DNA of 64,000 nt from PFJX01 sp964393825. GTDB lineage: Bacteria; Pseudomonadota; Gammaproteobacteria; Burkholderiales; Thiobacillaceae. Positions within the stretch are counted from its first letter, which is position 1, and each line of letters begins with the position of its first letter. Below, piece after piece: positions 18,167 to 27,084 of the stretch. The position numbers and the translations under genes were made by a program. Location of the stretch: the NCBI GenBank assembly GCA_964393825.1, contig CAYMUY010000003.1:62001-126000 (forward strand). Direction: 5' to 3'. The notes under the pieces are model-generated. The model ran no database searches, was not told where the DNA came from, and was given only the letters and a program-made list of their open reading frames with translations.

Positions 18167-18180
18167 AACGAACGTTCGTT
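18167..18180. promoter_or_regulatory. Palindromic operator upstream of lexA
   Basis: The 14-base perfect palindrome AACGAACGTTCGTT sits between the divergent lexA and folA genes, 38 bases from the lexA start and 88 from folA. It contains CGAACGTTCG and also reads as GAAC-N4-GTTC. Its position suggests the lexA autoregulatory site. It differs from the CTGT-N8-ACAG box of canonical gammaproteobacterial and betaproteobacterial LexA. Confidence 0.6.
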
Positions 18181-18267
18181 TGTCAAAGTGGGCGGGTCGC
18201 CGCCCCCTTTTGCAAAGACTGGCGGGGGGTTATCTTCGCGGCCTCGTTCGTCGCCGTGGAGTAGCCT

Positions 18268-18777
18268 GTGTCCGACCCCCTCGTTTCCGTCATCGCCGCC
18301 ATGGCCCGCAACCGCGTCATCGGCATCGACAACACCTTGCCCTGGCGCCTGTCGGAAGACCTGAAGCACTTCAAGGCGCTGACCATGGGGCATCACATCG
18401 TGATGGGGCGCAAGACCTATGAATCCATCGGCAAGCCGTTGCCGGGGCGCACCATGGTGATCGTCACCCGCGACCCGGCCTACCGGGTGGAGGGGTGTCT
18501 GACGGCGCATTCCATCGACGCGGCCATCGCCGCCTGCGCCGGCGACGCGGAGGTGTTCTTCGTCGGCGGCGCCGAACTGTATGCCCAGGTACTGCCGCGC
18601 GCCGACCGTCTCTACCTTACCGAAATCCAGGCTGATTTCGCCGGCGATGCCTGGTTCCCCGAGTTCGACCGGGCCTCATGGCGGGAGCGTGAACGCCGGG
18701 AAAATGTCAGCGCGGACGGCCTGGCCTACCACTTCGTGACCTACGAGGCGGCGCCGGCTCGGGCGTCGCAGGTCTGA
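18268..18777 (+). CDS. folA: Dihydrofolate reductase
   Basis: DHFR reduces dihydrofolate to tetrahydrofolate with NADPH. The 169-residue product has the family motifs: ISVIAAMARNRVIG-like start, NTLPWRLSEDLKHFKALTMG with the substrate-binding acidic residue (ED), HHIVMGRKTYESIGKPLPGR for NADPH binding, and FFVGGAELYAQVLPRADRLYLT. The start is GTG; no ATG is suitably placed. It is divergent from lexA, and the shared interval holds the lexA palindrome. Confidence 0.95.
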   Translation: MSDPLVSVIAAMARNRVIGIDNTLPWRLSEDLKHFKALTMGHHIVMGRKTYESIGKPLPGRTMVIVTRDPAYRVEGCLTAHSIDAAIAACAGDAEVFFVGGAELYAQVLPRADRLYLTEIQADFAGDAWFPEFDRASWRERERRENVSADGLAYHFVTYEAAPARASQV

Positions 18778-18820
18778 TCAGAGGTTGGATCGTCAGGGTG
18801 CGATGAAGCCGCAACCTGAC

Positions 18821-19120
18821 CTACGCGGTGCCGCCGAACAGCGCATCCAGCTTCGCCCGCGCGTCGTCCGTCGGTTTCGCCGCCGAGTAAGCGTTGGTCC
18901 GCGGCTGGAACCAGTCGCAGAAGTTGGCGCGGGTCTTGTCCTTCACGTCGTCGGCCGCCGGCTCGCGGCATTGTTTGGCCTTGCCGGTGTCGTAGTGGCG
19001 GCAGAGCCTGCAGACGTGCTGCTCGGCGTGGCAGGCCAGGCATTCGGCGCGGCGGCCCAGGGGCAGGGGCAGGTCAGCCAGGCTGGCGCCGCATTTCCAG
19101 CACACCAGTGCATCGTTCAT
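18821..19120 (-). CDS. Small zinc-ribbon-like protein, function unknown
   Basis: The 99-residue protein has CWKCG near its start, then CLAC, CRLCRHYDTGKAKQC and a late Cys in FCDWFQP. At least eight Cys and several His are arranged in CxxC pairs, suggesting zinc or another metal. The FCDWFQPR block and the C-terminal ARAKLDALFGG tail are conserved-looking features, but I cannot name the family function. The ATG at 19120 is preceded by GGAG seven bases upstream; a TTG two codons earlier is less likely. It is divergent from the CinA-type gene, with about 50 bases between them. Confidence 0.75.
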   Translation of the reverse strand: MNDALVCWKCGASLADLPLPLGRRAECLACHAEQHVCRLCRHYDTGKAKQCREPAADDVKDKTRANFCDWFQPRTNAYSAAKPTDDARAKLDALFGGTA

Positions 19121-19170
19121 GTGCAATCTCCTTGCGCGAGAATGTCGCCATCTTAGTCAAGGAAAGTGAC

Positions 19171-19953
19171 ATGGGCTTCGGTCTGATCATCATCGGCGAT
19201 GAACTCCTCTCCGGGAAGCGGGAGGACAAGCATTTCGCCCACGTGCGCGGTCTGATGGCGGCGCGCGGCCTGCGGCTGGACCGGGTGAGCTATCTTGGTG
19301 ACGACCGCGAGCGACTGGCCCGGGCACTGGCGCACAGCTTCGCGTCCGGCGACATCGTGTTCAGTTGCGGCGGCATCGGCGGCACGCCGGATGACCATAC
19401 CCGCCAGGCCGCCGCCGCCGCCCTGGGGCTGCCGCTGGTCCTGCATCCGGAGGCACGCGCGCTGATCGCCGAACGCATGGCCGAGGTCGGCCAGCCACTG
19501 ACGCCGGACCGCCTGAGCATGGCTGAGTTTCCCGAAGGCGCGGCGATCATACCCAATCCGTTCAATCGCATTCCCGGGTTCAGTATTCGCGATCACCATT
19601 TCGTGCCCGGCTTTCCGGTGATGGCCTGGCCGATGATCGAATGGGTGCTGGACAGTCATTATGCCCACCTGTTCCATGCCGACCGGCAGGTGGAGCGGGC
19701 GTTGCGGGTGGAGGGCATCGCCGAGGGCACCCTGACGCCCTTGATGCGGGAGGTGGAGCAGGCTTTTCCTGGCGTGCGCGTGTTCAGCCTGCCGCACATG
19801 GACCCGGTGCGGCAGGTGGCTGATCACATCGAACTGGGCGTGAAAGGTCCGCCGGCGCGGATCGAAGCGGCTTTCGCGCGGCTGGCCGAGGGGGTCGCGG
19901 CGCTGGCGGCGGCGGCGGGGACATTCTCCGAGGCCGGCTTGCGCCAATCCTGA
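19171..19953 (+). CDS. CinA N-terminal / molybdopterin-binding (MoaB/Mog) domain protein
   Basis: The product (260 aa) has the MoCF_biosynth fold: IIIGDELLSGKREDKH at the N terminus, then FSCGGIGGTPDDHTRQAAAAALGLPL, the nucleotide/pterin-binding GGIGxTPDD motif. The PEG-like AEFPEGAAIIPN block and the PGFPVMAWPM segment are typical of CinA. The C-terminal nicotinamide-nucleotide amidase (CinC) domain of full CinA is absent, so this is the short form. A role in pyridine nucleotide or pterin metabolism is inferred from family only. The start at 19171 has AAGGA nine bases upstream. Confidence 0.85.
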   Translation: MGFGLIIIGDELLSGKREDKHFAHVRGLMAARGLRLDRVSYLGDDRERLARALAHSFASGDIVFSCGGIGGTPDDHTRQAAAAALGLPLVLHPEARALIAERMAEVGQPLTPDRLSMAEFPEGAAIIPNPFNRIPGFSIRDHHFVPGFPVMAWPMIEWVLDSHYAHLFHADRQVERALRVEGIAEGTLTPLMREVEQAFPGVRVFSLPHMDPVRQVADHIELGVKGPPARIEAAFARLAEGVAALAAAAGTFSEAGLRQS

Positions 19954-19962
19954 CGTCGCGGA

Positions 19963-20445
19963 TCAGGTGTCGATGATGTCCACCGGCGTATAGGCGGGCA
20001 CCAGGTCGAACAACTCCACCAGGTCGGCGTTGCGCATGCGCACGCAGCCATGCGAGCGCGGCGCCTGTTCGAAGGTCTCGTCCGGGGTGCCGTGGATGTA
20101 GATGTAGCGGCGCATGCTGTCGCGGTTGCCGAGGCGGTTGAAGCCCGGCTCCTTGCCGGAGAGCCAGAGAATGCGGCTGAGGATCCAGTCGCGTTCCGGT
20201 TCGGCCTCGCCGAGTTCCGGGGTATAGACCTCGCCGGTCGGGCGCCGTCCCTTGAATACCGCGCCGGGCGGTTGATCCGCGCCGATCTTCGCGCGCACGA
20301 TGTGACGGCCGCGCGGGGTGCGGTAGCTGCCGCATTCCTCGCCGGGGCCGTTGGCGGCGGTGGAGACCGGGTAGCGGCGCAGGACGGCGCCATCGTCGTC
20401 GAGCAGTTCCAGTTCCTGCCGGGCCAGGTCGATGCGCAGCTTCAT
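19963..20445 (-). CDS. L,D-transpeptidase (YkuD domain)
   Basis: The 160-residue protein is almost entirely one YkuD domain. It carries the conserved IHGTPDE..FEQAPRSHGCVRMRNADL motif, with catalytic Cys in SHGCVRM and the preceding His in HGTP. Family members crosslink peptidoglycan (3-3 bonds) or attach lipoproteins. No signal peptide or transmembrane segment is visible, which is unusual for a periplasmic enzyme; it resembles the cytosolic-looking ErfK/YbiS-type short proteins of Rhodocyclales. Its ATG overlaps the tadA stop (ATGA), so translation is probably coupled. Confidence 0.88.
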   Translation of the reverse strand: MKLRIDLARQELELLDDDGAVLRRYPVSTAANGPGEECGSYRTPRGRHIVRAKIGADQPPGAVFKGRRPTGEVYTPELGEAEPERDWILSRILWLSGKEPGFNRLGNRDSMRRYIYIHGTPDETFEQAPRSHGCVRMRNADLVELFDLVPAYTPVDIIDT

Positions 20446-20930
20446 GATTCGCCGCGGGCCCGTTGCCGGCGTTCCGCGAAAAAAGCCGAGAGCAGGGCGC
20501 CGCATTCCGCCGCCAGGACGCCGGCGGTGATGTCGCAATGGTGGTTGAGACGCGGCACCCGGCCGGGCAGGTCGCCGAACAGGTCGATCACGCTGCCATG
20601 GGCGCCGGTCTTCGGCGAGTCCGTGCCATAGACCAGGCGGCCGACCCGCGCGTGCATGATGGCGCCGGCGCACATGACGCAGGGCTCCTGGGTGACGTAG
20701 AGCGTGCTGCCTGGCAGACGGTAGTTGTTCAGGGTCAATCCGGCATCGCGCAGGGCCATGACTTCGGCGTGGGCCGTGGGGTCGCGGGCGGAGATGGGCT
20801 GGTTGTAGCCGCGGCCGACGATCTCGCCGTCGACCACCAGCACCGCGCCCACCGGCACCTCGCCAGCTGTCCAGGCGAGGCGCGCCTGCTCCAGGGCAAC
20901 GCGCATGTAGTCGTTGTCGTCAGGCATCAT
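20442..20930 (-). CDS. tadA: tRNA-specific adenosine deaminase TadA
   Basis: TadA converts adenosine 34 to inosine in the tRNA-Arg(ACG) anticodon. The 162-residue product has the zinc-dependent deaminase motifs: TAHAEVMAL (His ligand plus catalytic Glu, about residues 52-60) and TQEPCVMCAGAIMHARV (PCxxC, two Cys ligands). The start MMPDDNDYMRVALEQA is typical. It overlaps the preceding GIY-YIG gene by about 11 bases and the following transpeptidase gene by 4, so the minus-strand genes appear to form an operon. Confidence 0.94.
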   Translation of the reverse strand: MMPDDNDYMRVALEQARLAWTAGEVPVGAVLVVDGEIVGRGYNQPISARDPTAHAEVMALRDAGLTLNNYRLPGSTLYVTQEPCVMCAGAIMHARVGRLVYGTDSPKTGAHGSVIDLFGDLPGRVPRLNHHCDITAGVLAAECGALLSAFFAERRQRARGES

Positions 20931-21225
20931 CGTGTTGCGGTGTGGCGGGCGGGACAGACGTGGCGCGGGGCGTGTTCTGGCCGGTCAGCGCCAGCTTGGC
21001 ATCGCGGTCGAGTTTCTTGATCGCCATTTCGCGCCGGCAGGCGTCCGCGCGGCTGGCGGCCTCCTCGCAATGCGCCAGCGTCACCGGCCGCCGCGCGCGG
21101 GTGTAGCGCGCGCCCAGCGCGCCGCCGGCGTTGTGTTCGCGCAGGCGGCGGACCGGGTCGGTGGTGACGCCGGTATACAGCGTGTCGTCGGCGCAGCGCA
21201 GGATGTAGACGAACCAGCCCGGCAC
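20920..21225 (-). CDS. GIY-YIG domain protein (UPF0213/YhbQ type)
   Basis: The 101-residue protein is a single GIY-YIG domain: FVYILRCADDTLYTGVTTDPVRRLREHN. The two motif halves are VYI and YTG, and the conserved Arg lies in VRRLREHN. The C-terminal 20 residues are low-complexity. Small proteins of this type have been linked to DNA repair or RNA processing, but no role is established for this one. The start is GTG. It lies six bases after the EF-G-like gene stop. Confidence 0.85.
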   Translation of the reverse strand: MPGWFVYILRCADDTLYTGVTTDPVRRLREHNAGGALGARYTRARRPVTLAHCEEAASRADACRREMAIKKLDRDAKLALTGQNTPRATSVPPATPQHDDA

Positions 21226-21230
21226 CGTGC

Positions 21231-23270
21231 TTACTGCTCGTCCGCTTCCGGTTTGAAGGCGGCGGCGAGTTGCTGCTGCACGTTGGGCGGCACCTGTTCG
21301 TGATGGCTGAATTCCAGGGTGTAGGAGCCCTGGCCGCCGGTCAGCGCCTTCAGTCGCGATTGCAGGTTTTCCAGCTCCGCCAGCGGCGCCTGGCCGCTGA
21401 CGATGAGCATGCCGCCGCGTCCCGTCTCATGGCCGGTGATCTGGCCGCGACGACCGGAGAAATCGCCGCTGACGTCGCCGATGGCGGCTTCGGGCGCGGT
21501 CAGTTGCACCTGGACGATGGGTTCCAGCACCACCGGGCGAGCCTGCGCGGCGGCTTCCAGGAAGGCTTTCTTGCCGGCGGTGACGAAGGCGATCTCCTTG
21601 CCGTCAACCGCGTGGCTCTTGCCGTCGTAGACGGTGACCTTCACATCCTGCATCGGAAAGCCGGCGACCGCGCCCTGTTCCATGGCCTGGCGCACGCCCT
21701 TTTCCACGGCGGCGATGAAGGGACCGGGAATGACGCCGCCTTTCACCGCGTCGACGAACTCGAAGCCGCCGCCGCGCGGCATCGGCTCGATGCGCAGGTA
21801 GACCTCGCCGAACTGGCCGGCGCCGCCGGTCTGCTTCTTGTGGCGGTAGTGGCCTTCAGCGGGTTTGGTGATGGTCTCGCGGTAGGGAATGGTGGGCGGG
21901 TGGGTGTCCACTTCCAGGCGGAATTGCTCGCGCATCCTTTCCAGCACGAACTTCAGGTGGTTTTCGCCCTGGCCGCGGATCACCGCCTCGTGCGTGGTGG
22001 GGTCGTGTTCGATGTGCAGGCCGGGGTCCTCCGCACGCAGGCGGTGCAGGATGTCTGAGAGCTTGTCGACCTCGTTCTGTTTCTTCGGCTTCACCGCCAG
22101 GCCGTAGACGGCGTGGGGGAAGTCGAGCGGGCGCATGTGGATGTGGTCGTCTTCCGGGGCGTCGTGCAGCACGTCGTCGAAGCCGAGGTCGTCGATCTTG
22201 GCCACCGCGCAAATGTCGCCCGGGACGCAGGCCTTCACTTCCTCCATTTGCTTGCCCTGGAGGCGATAGAGATGGTTGACCTTGAACGGCTTGCGCGATT
22301 CGCCGATGTAGAGCTGCGAGTCCGGGGTGACCGTGCCCTGGAAGACGCGGAACACGGCGGTCTTGCCGACATAGGGGTCGATTTCCACCTTGAACACATG
22401 CGCGAGCACGTGCTTGTCGGGATCGGGTTCGGTGTTCAGCGACACCGCCGCTTCGCCTTCGCCCCGGACGAACAGGGGCGGGTTGCCTTCGGTGGGGTTG
22501 GGCAGCAGCTTGTCGATCACCTCGAGCAGTTCGGGGATGCCGGCACCACTGCTGGCGGAGACGAAACACACCGGGACCAGGTGGTTTTCCCGCAGGGCCT
22601 GCTCGAACGGGGCATGCAGTTGTTCCGGCGCCACCTCACCCTGTTCCAGGTAGAGGTTCATCAGGTCTTCGTCGACTTCCACGACCTGGTCGACCAGGGC
22701 GCGGTGGGCGTCCTCCACCGAGGAGAAGTCCGCTACGCCGCCGGGATTGAAGAAGCAGTCGGTGACCGTCTTGCCGCCACTGGCGGGCAGGTTGATCGGC
22801 AGGCACTCGCGGCCGAAGGCGGTCTGGATTTCGCCGAGCAGGGCGGCCAGGTCGAGACCTTCCGAATCGATCTTGTTGATCACGATCATGCGGCACAGCT
22901 TGCGCGTCTGCGCCCAGTGCATCATGCGGTGGGCGGTGAGTTCCAGCCCTTTCTTCGGGTCGATCACCACCACCGCCGTTTCCACGGCATCGAGGGCGCA
23001 CATGGCCTGCCCCATGAAATCGGGATAGCCGGGGGTGTCGAGCAGGTTGATCCGGTTGCCCTGGTGTTCGAGATGGGCGACGGCGACCTTGATCGAATGC
23101 TGGTGGTTCTTTTCCAGGACGTCATAGTCACAGACGGTGTTGCCGCGTTCCACGCTGCCCGCGGCGGGGATGGCGCCGGCAGCGGCGAGCAGGGCTTCGA
23201 TCAGGCTGGTCTTGCCGGCACCGCCGTGGCCGACCAGGGCCAGGGTGCGAATGTTTTGCGAGGAGGTCAT
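21231..23270 (-). CDS. EF-G-like translation GTPase (FusA2 type)
   Basis: The 679-residue product has the translational GTPase G domain: GHGGAGKTSL (P-loop, residues 14-23), DTPGYPDF (G3), NKID (G4) and an SAS motif near G5. Domains II-V of EF-G follow, including the GAGQFGEVYLRIEPMPRG block and the C-terminal SGRRGQITGHETGRGG. Its length and the divergent switch I region (HQHSIKVAVAHLE in place of the usual RGITI) mark it as the FusA2/EF-G-like paralogue rather than the main EF-G, which sits with rpsLG. FusA2-type proteins bind ribosomes but their exact role is unclear. AGGAGG is not seen upstream; the ATG is the natural domain start. Confidence 0.9.
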   Translation of the reverse strand: MTSSQNIRTLALVGHGGAGKTSLIEALLAAAGAIPAAGSVERGNTVCDYDVLEKNHQHSIKVAVAHLEHQGNRINLLDTPGYPDFMGQAMCALDAVETAVVVIDPKKGLELTAHRMMHWAQTRKLCRMIVINKIDSEGLDLAALLGEIQTAFGRECLPINLPASGGKTVTDCFFNPGGVADFSSVEDAHRALVDQVVEVDEDLMNLYLEQGEVAPEQLHAPFEQALRENHLVPVCFVSASSGAGIPELLEVIDKLLPNPTEGNPPLFVRGEGEAAVSLNTEPDPDKHVLAHVFKVEIDPYVGKTAVFRVFQGTVTPDSQLYIGESRKPFKVNHLYRLQGKQMEEVKACVPGDICAVAKIDDLGFDDVLHDAPEDDHIHMRPLDFPHAVYGLAVKPKKQNEVDKLSDILHRLRAEDPGLHIEHDPTTHEAVIRGQGENHLKFVLERMREQFRLEVDTHPPTIPYRETITKPAEGHYRHKKQTGGAGQFGEVYLRIEPMPRGGGFEFVDAVKGGVIPGPFIAAVEKGVRQAMEQGAVAGFPMQDVKVTVYDGKSHAVDGKEIAFVTAGKKAFLEAAAQARPVVLEPIVQVQLTAPEAAIGDVSGDFSGRRGQITGHETGRGGMLIVSGQAPLAELENLQSRLKALTGGQGSYTLEFSHHEQVPPNVQQQLAAAFKPEADEQ

Positions 23271-23318
23271 GATGGTTTGCGTGTGTGAGGTTGAGGAGAA
23301 AGGGCGCGGGCGAACGAA

Positions 23319-24080
23319 TCAGTTCGACTCGTTCAGCAGTTCCCCGCGATTGGTGATGAGGTCCCAGACCTGGGGGGCGACCCGCTGGATGTTGGGCAGG
23401 GCTTCCGCCGCCGTGGTGAGGCACGGCACCCGCAGGCCGTGATACTCGACATCCGGCCCGATGCGGTGGAAGGTCACGCCGAAGCGCCCGAGCAGCCGCA
23501 CTAGCGCCGGCTCCATGACCGCGTAGCAATGGCTGATGTGGTGCGCGTGGACCATGCGCATGACGGCGGCGAACAGTCCGAGTGAAATGTGCGGCAGGAC
23601 GCGGCGCTCGTCTTCCTCGAAATACACCTCGATGTCGGATGCGACACCGGCAAGGCTGCCGGCTTCACCGAGACGCCGTTTGAAGACCTTGGAGACGGCA
23701 AAACGCGATATTTCGCCCAGATGCGCGCGAATGGCAATGTCCTGCTCAGGGTGGTCGAGCGCGCAATGTTCCTCGATGGGATAGGGGGCTTCCAGCTTTT
23801 CCCGGTCCGGCAGGACCAGGCGGGTGGTGGCGGCGTAGAGACCGGTGCGCAGGTGCCTGAGCAGGTAATGGTCCGAGCGGATGTCGTAGGCGTCTTCTTC
23901 GAGATAGATGACCTGGCCGTCGGCGTTGAGGATCTTCTTGCAATCCGACTCGGTCTCGAAGCCGGTTTCCAGCACATAGACCTGGTAGCGAAGCTGAAAT
24001 ACCTGCTCCCGCAGTTCATCGGTGTCGGCATGAACCAGTTCGAAGTAGTGGTTGAAAGCGGAAAGCAGATCCTGCTGCAT
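23319..24080 (-). CDS. PEP-CTERM/exosortase system-associated acyltransferase
   Basis: The 253-residue product has the GNAT-like fold of autoinducer-synthase-related acyltransferases: LREQVFQLRYQVYVLETGFE at the N terminus, HYLLRHLRTGLYAATTRLVLP, then EISRFAVSKVFKRR and the C-terminal ALVRLLGRFGVTFHRIGPDVEYHGLRVPC. This matches the family that accompanies PEP-CTERM exopolysaccharide/exosortase loci. No other exosortase gene is near it in this window. The substrate is unknown. It is divergent from sucA. Confidence 0.85.
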   Translation of the reverse strand: MQQDLLSAFNHYFELVHADTDELREQVFQLRYQVYVLETGFETESDCKKILNADGQVIYLEEDAYDIRSDHYLLRHLRTGLYAATTRLVLPDREKLEAPYPIEEHCALDHPEQDIAIRAHLGEISRFAVSKVFKRRLGEAGSLAGVASDIEVYFEEDERRVLPHISLGLFAAVMRMVHAHHISHCYAVMEPALVRLLGRFGVTFHRIGPDVEYHGLRVPCLTTAAEALPNIQRVAPQVWDLITNRGELLNESN

Positions 24081-24272
24081 GTCGTGGAGGGTTTGCCGAC
24101 GTATTTTTCTGTCAGGGTAGCGAAGCGGATGGAGAAGGTAAACAAGCCGATGCTGTCCGCAAGGAGATCGTCATGGGGAAACGCCGGCGTACGGAGGGTA
24201 AAAAATCATCTTGCACCGCAACACGAGTGCCGTTAGCGTGCGATCCAGCGTCAACTCTCCACTGAATGCGAT
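24081..24272. other. Divergent interval between acyltransferase and sucA
   Basis: This 192-base stretch must hold promoters for both genes. I see no convincing -35/-10 pair or operator in it. Confidence 0.5.
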
Positions 24273-26996
24273 ATGAAGCGTGATCCTCTTGCCGTTACGG
24301 CCCTTTACTCGGGGAACGCAGATTATCTGGAGGCGCTCGGGGCGGAAAACCCGGAACTGGCGCCGCTGACGGCTTCCACGTCGCCCGCGGCGATGCGATT
24401 CCCGAAGAAGGAGGCGATGGAAGTCTCCGACCTGCCCTTGTTGAAGTGCGAGGCGAGCCAGGTGGGGGTGCTGCAGTTGATCAACGCCTACCGCTTTCGC
24501 GGTTTTCATGCGGCGGATCTGGACCCCCTGCATTGCGTCATGCCGCCGCAGCTTCCCGAACTGGACGCGAGCAACCACGGTCTTACTGCCGCCGAGCTGG
24601 ATCAGGAGTTCGATACCGGTTCGCTGGTCGGGCCCGCGCGCGACAGTCTGCGCAACATCATCGCGCGCTTGCGCCGCGCGTATTGCGGCACCCTGTCGCT
24701 GGAGTACATGCACCTCACGGATACCGCGCAGAAACGCTGGCTGCAGCAGCGGGTGGAGGGTGATGCCGGCCTGGAGATGGAGCCGCCCCTGCAACGCTGG
24801 CTGCTGGGGCAGCTCACCGCGGCGGAGACGCTGGAAAAGACCTTGCATACCCGCTATGTCGGCCAGAAGCGCTTCTCCCTGGAGGGGGGCGAATCGCTGA
24901 TCCCCCTGCTCAATTACCTCCTGGAACTGGGCGCGCGGACGGGTTTGCGCGAAGTCGGCATTGGCATGGCGCATCGCGGCCGCCTGAACGTGCTGCACAA
25001 CGTGCTGCGGCGTTCGGTGATCGAGTTGTTCGAGCGCACCCATCAGGCCGGCAACACGCAGCGTACCGGCGACGTGAAATATCACCAGGGTTTCGCCTCC
25101 GACCTGGATACCGCCGGCGGGCCGATCCGCGCGGTGGTCTCGTTCAATCCCTCGCACCTGGAAATCGTCAATCCGGTGGTCGAGGGCTGGGTGCGCGCAC
25201 AGCAGCAACGGCGCGGCGACCATGATGGCAGGCAGGTGATGCCGATCATCATCCACGGCGATGCCGCCATCGCCGGCCAGGGCGTGGTGATGGAAACCCT
25301 CAACATGGCCGCCACCCGCGGCTTCAGCACCGGCGGCACCCTGCACATTGTGATCAACAACCAGATCGGTTTCACCACGTCCGACCCGCGTGACGCCCGC
25401 TCCACCCTGTATTGCACCGACGTGATGAAGATCGTCGAAGCGCCGGTCCTGCACGTCAACGGCGACGATCCCGAGGCCGTGCTGCGGGCGGCGCGGATCG
25501 CGCTGGAATACCGGATGACCTACCAGCGCGACATCGCCATCGACCTGGTCTGCTATCGCCGCCTGGGACACAACGAGCAGGACGAGCCGATGGTCACGCA
25601 ACCGCTGATGTACCGTCGCATCCAGGCCCTGCCCAGCACCCGTACCCTGTATGCGCAGCGGCTGGCCGAGATGGATGTGGTGGATGCCGCTTCGGCGGAG
25701 GCCATGGTGCTGAGCTACCGCGCCAGCCTGGATGCCCGCATCGGCCGCCAGGCCGACGCGAAGAGTCCGTTCGCACCGGACTGGAGTCCCTACAAGAACA
25801 CCCACTGGCGCCATCCCGCCACGACCGCCATTCCCCTGCAGCGGCTGCAGGCGCTGGCGCAGCGCCTGACCACCCTGCCCGACGATTTCGTCCTGCACCC
25901 GCGGGTGGAGAAGATCATCGATGATCGCCGCCAGATGGGGGAGGGCACGCTGCCGCTGGACTGGGGCATGGCGGAAACCCTGGCCTACGCCAGCCTGCTC
26001 GCCGACGGCACGCCGGTTCGCCTGACCGGCCAGGACTCCGGTCGCGGCACCTTCTTTCACCGTCACGCCGTGCTGCATGACCAGAAACGCGAGCGCTGGG
26101 ATGACGGCGTCTACATCCCGCTGCAGAACCTGATTCCCGGTCAGGCCAATTTCCTGGTGGTGGATTCCCTGCTTTCTGAAGAGGCGGTGCTGGGCTTCGA
26201 ATACGGCTACGCCAGCGCCGCGCCGGACCAGCTGGTGATCTGGGAGGCGCAGTTCGGCGACTTCGTCAATGGCGCCCAGGTGGTGGTGGACCAGTTCATC
26301 GCCGCCGCCGAAACCAAATGGGGCCTGCTCTCCGGCCTGACCCTGTTCCTGCCGCACGGTTATGAAGGGCAGGGCCCGGAGCATTCCTCCGGCCGGATCG
26401 AGCGTTTCCTGCAACTCGCCGCCCACGACAACATCCAGATCACGCAGCCCACCACGCCGGCGCAGATGTTCCACCTGTTGCGCCGCCAGGTGGTGCGCCC
26501 CTACCGCAAGCCGCTGATCGTGTTCACGCCGAAAAGTCTGCTGCGCCATCCGGATGCCAGTTCCCGCCTGGACGAACTGGTGTCCAGCGCCTTCCAGCCG
26601 GTGATCGACGAGATCGAGGCCCTGGACCCCGAGCAGGTCACCCGGCTCATCTTCTGTTCCGGCCGGCTCTACTACGACCTGCTGCGCGGACGCCAGGCCC
26701 AGGCAATCGAAGACATCGCCATCATCCGCGTCGAACAGCTGTATCCCTGGCCGGACCTGGAGATTGAAGCGATCCTGGCGCGTTATCCAAAGGTGGACGA
26801 CATCGTCTGGGCGCAGGACGAACCGCTCAACCAGGGGGCCTGGCGCTATGCCGCCTATCCCATCCGGCTCGCCACCGGGATCACGCTGCGTTATGCCGGG
26901 CGACCCGAGTCGTCCTCGCCCGCCGCCGGCTATCTCAGCCTGCACAAGCAGTTGCAGGAGGATATCCTGCGGGTGGCGCTGGGCCCCAGACCCTGA
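24273..26996 (+). CDS. sucA: 2-oxoglutarate dehydrogenase E1 component SucA
   Basis: The 907-residue enzyme decarboxylates 2-oxoglutarate with thiamine diphosphate and passes the succinyl group to SucB. Features seen are the N-terminal E2-contact segment (YSGNADYLEALGAENPELAP), the 2-OG dehydrogenase signature IGMAHRGRLNVLHNVL near residue 230, the ThDP/Mg site GDAAIAGQGVV..NNQIGFTTSDP near 330-370, and the transketolase pyrimidine domain with LTGQDSGRGTFFHRHAVLHD and FEYGYASAAPDQLVIWEAQFGDF. Usually sucB and lpd follow; here the next gene is phoU, 88 bases on. The E2/E3 genes must be elsewhere. Confidence 0.94.
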   Translation: MKRDPLAVTALYSGNADYLEALGAENPELAPLTASTSPAAMRFPKKEAMEVSDLPLLKCEASQVGVLQLINAYRFRGFHAADLDPLHCVMPPQLPELDASNHGLTAAELDQEFDTGSLVGPARDSLRNIIARLRRAYCGTLSLEYMHLTDTAQKRWLQQRVEGDAGLEMEPPLQRWLLGQLTAAETLEKTLHTRYVGQKRFSLEGGESLIPLLNYLLELGARTGLREVGIGMAHRGRLNVLHNVLRRSVIELFERTHQAGNTQRTGDVKYHQGFASDLDTAGGPIRAVVSFNPSHLEIVNPVVEGWVRAQQQRRGDHDGRQVMPIIIHGDAAIAGQGVVMETLNMAATRGFSTGGTLHIVINNQIGFTTSDPRDARSTLYCTDVMKIVEAPVLHVNGDDPEAVLRAARIALEYRMTYQRDIAIDLVCYRRLGHNEQDEPMVTQPLMYRRIQALPSTRTLYAQRLAEMDVVDAASAEAMVLSYRASLDARIGRQADAKSPFAPDWSPYKNTHWRHPATTAIPLQRLQALAQRLTTLPDDFVLHPRVEKIIDDRRQMGEGTLPLDWGMAETLAYASLLADGTPVRLTGQDSGRGTFFHRHAVLHDQKRERWDDGVYIPLQNLIPGQANFLVVDSLLSEEAVLGFEYGYASAAPDQLVIWEAQFGDFVNGAQVVVDQFIAAAETKWGLLSGLTLFLPHGYEGQGPEHSSGRIERFLQLAAHDNIQITQPTTPAQMFHLLRRQVVRPYRKPLIVFTPKSLLRHPDASSRLDELVSSAFQPVIDEIEALDPEQVTRLIFCSGRLYYDLLRGRQAQAIEDIAIIRVEQLYPWPDLEIEAILARYPKVDDIVWAQDEPLNQGAWRYAAYPIRLATGITLRYAGRPESSSPAAGYLSLHKQLQEDILRVALGPRP

Positions 26997-27084
26997 TTCC
27001 GGGCATTAGCGCGGGTCTGAAGCATGTGGCCGAGCGGGAGATTCGCTAAGCTTCGCCCCGAATCCATTAGCCGGAGCTCACGTC

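Noticed and set aside
24171..26945. A 924-codon minus-strand frame opposite sucA
   Set aside because: sucA on the plus strand is full length with all family motifs; the opposite frame has no recognisable domain.
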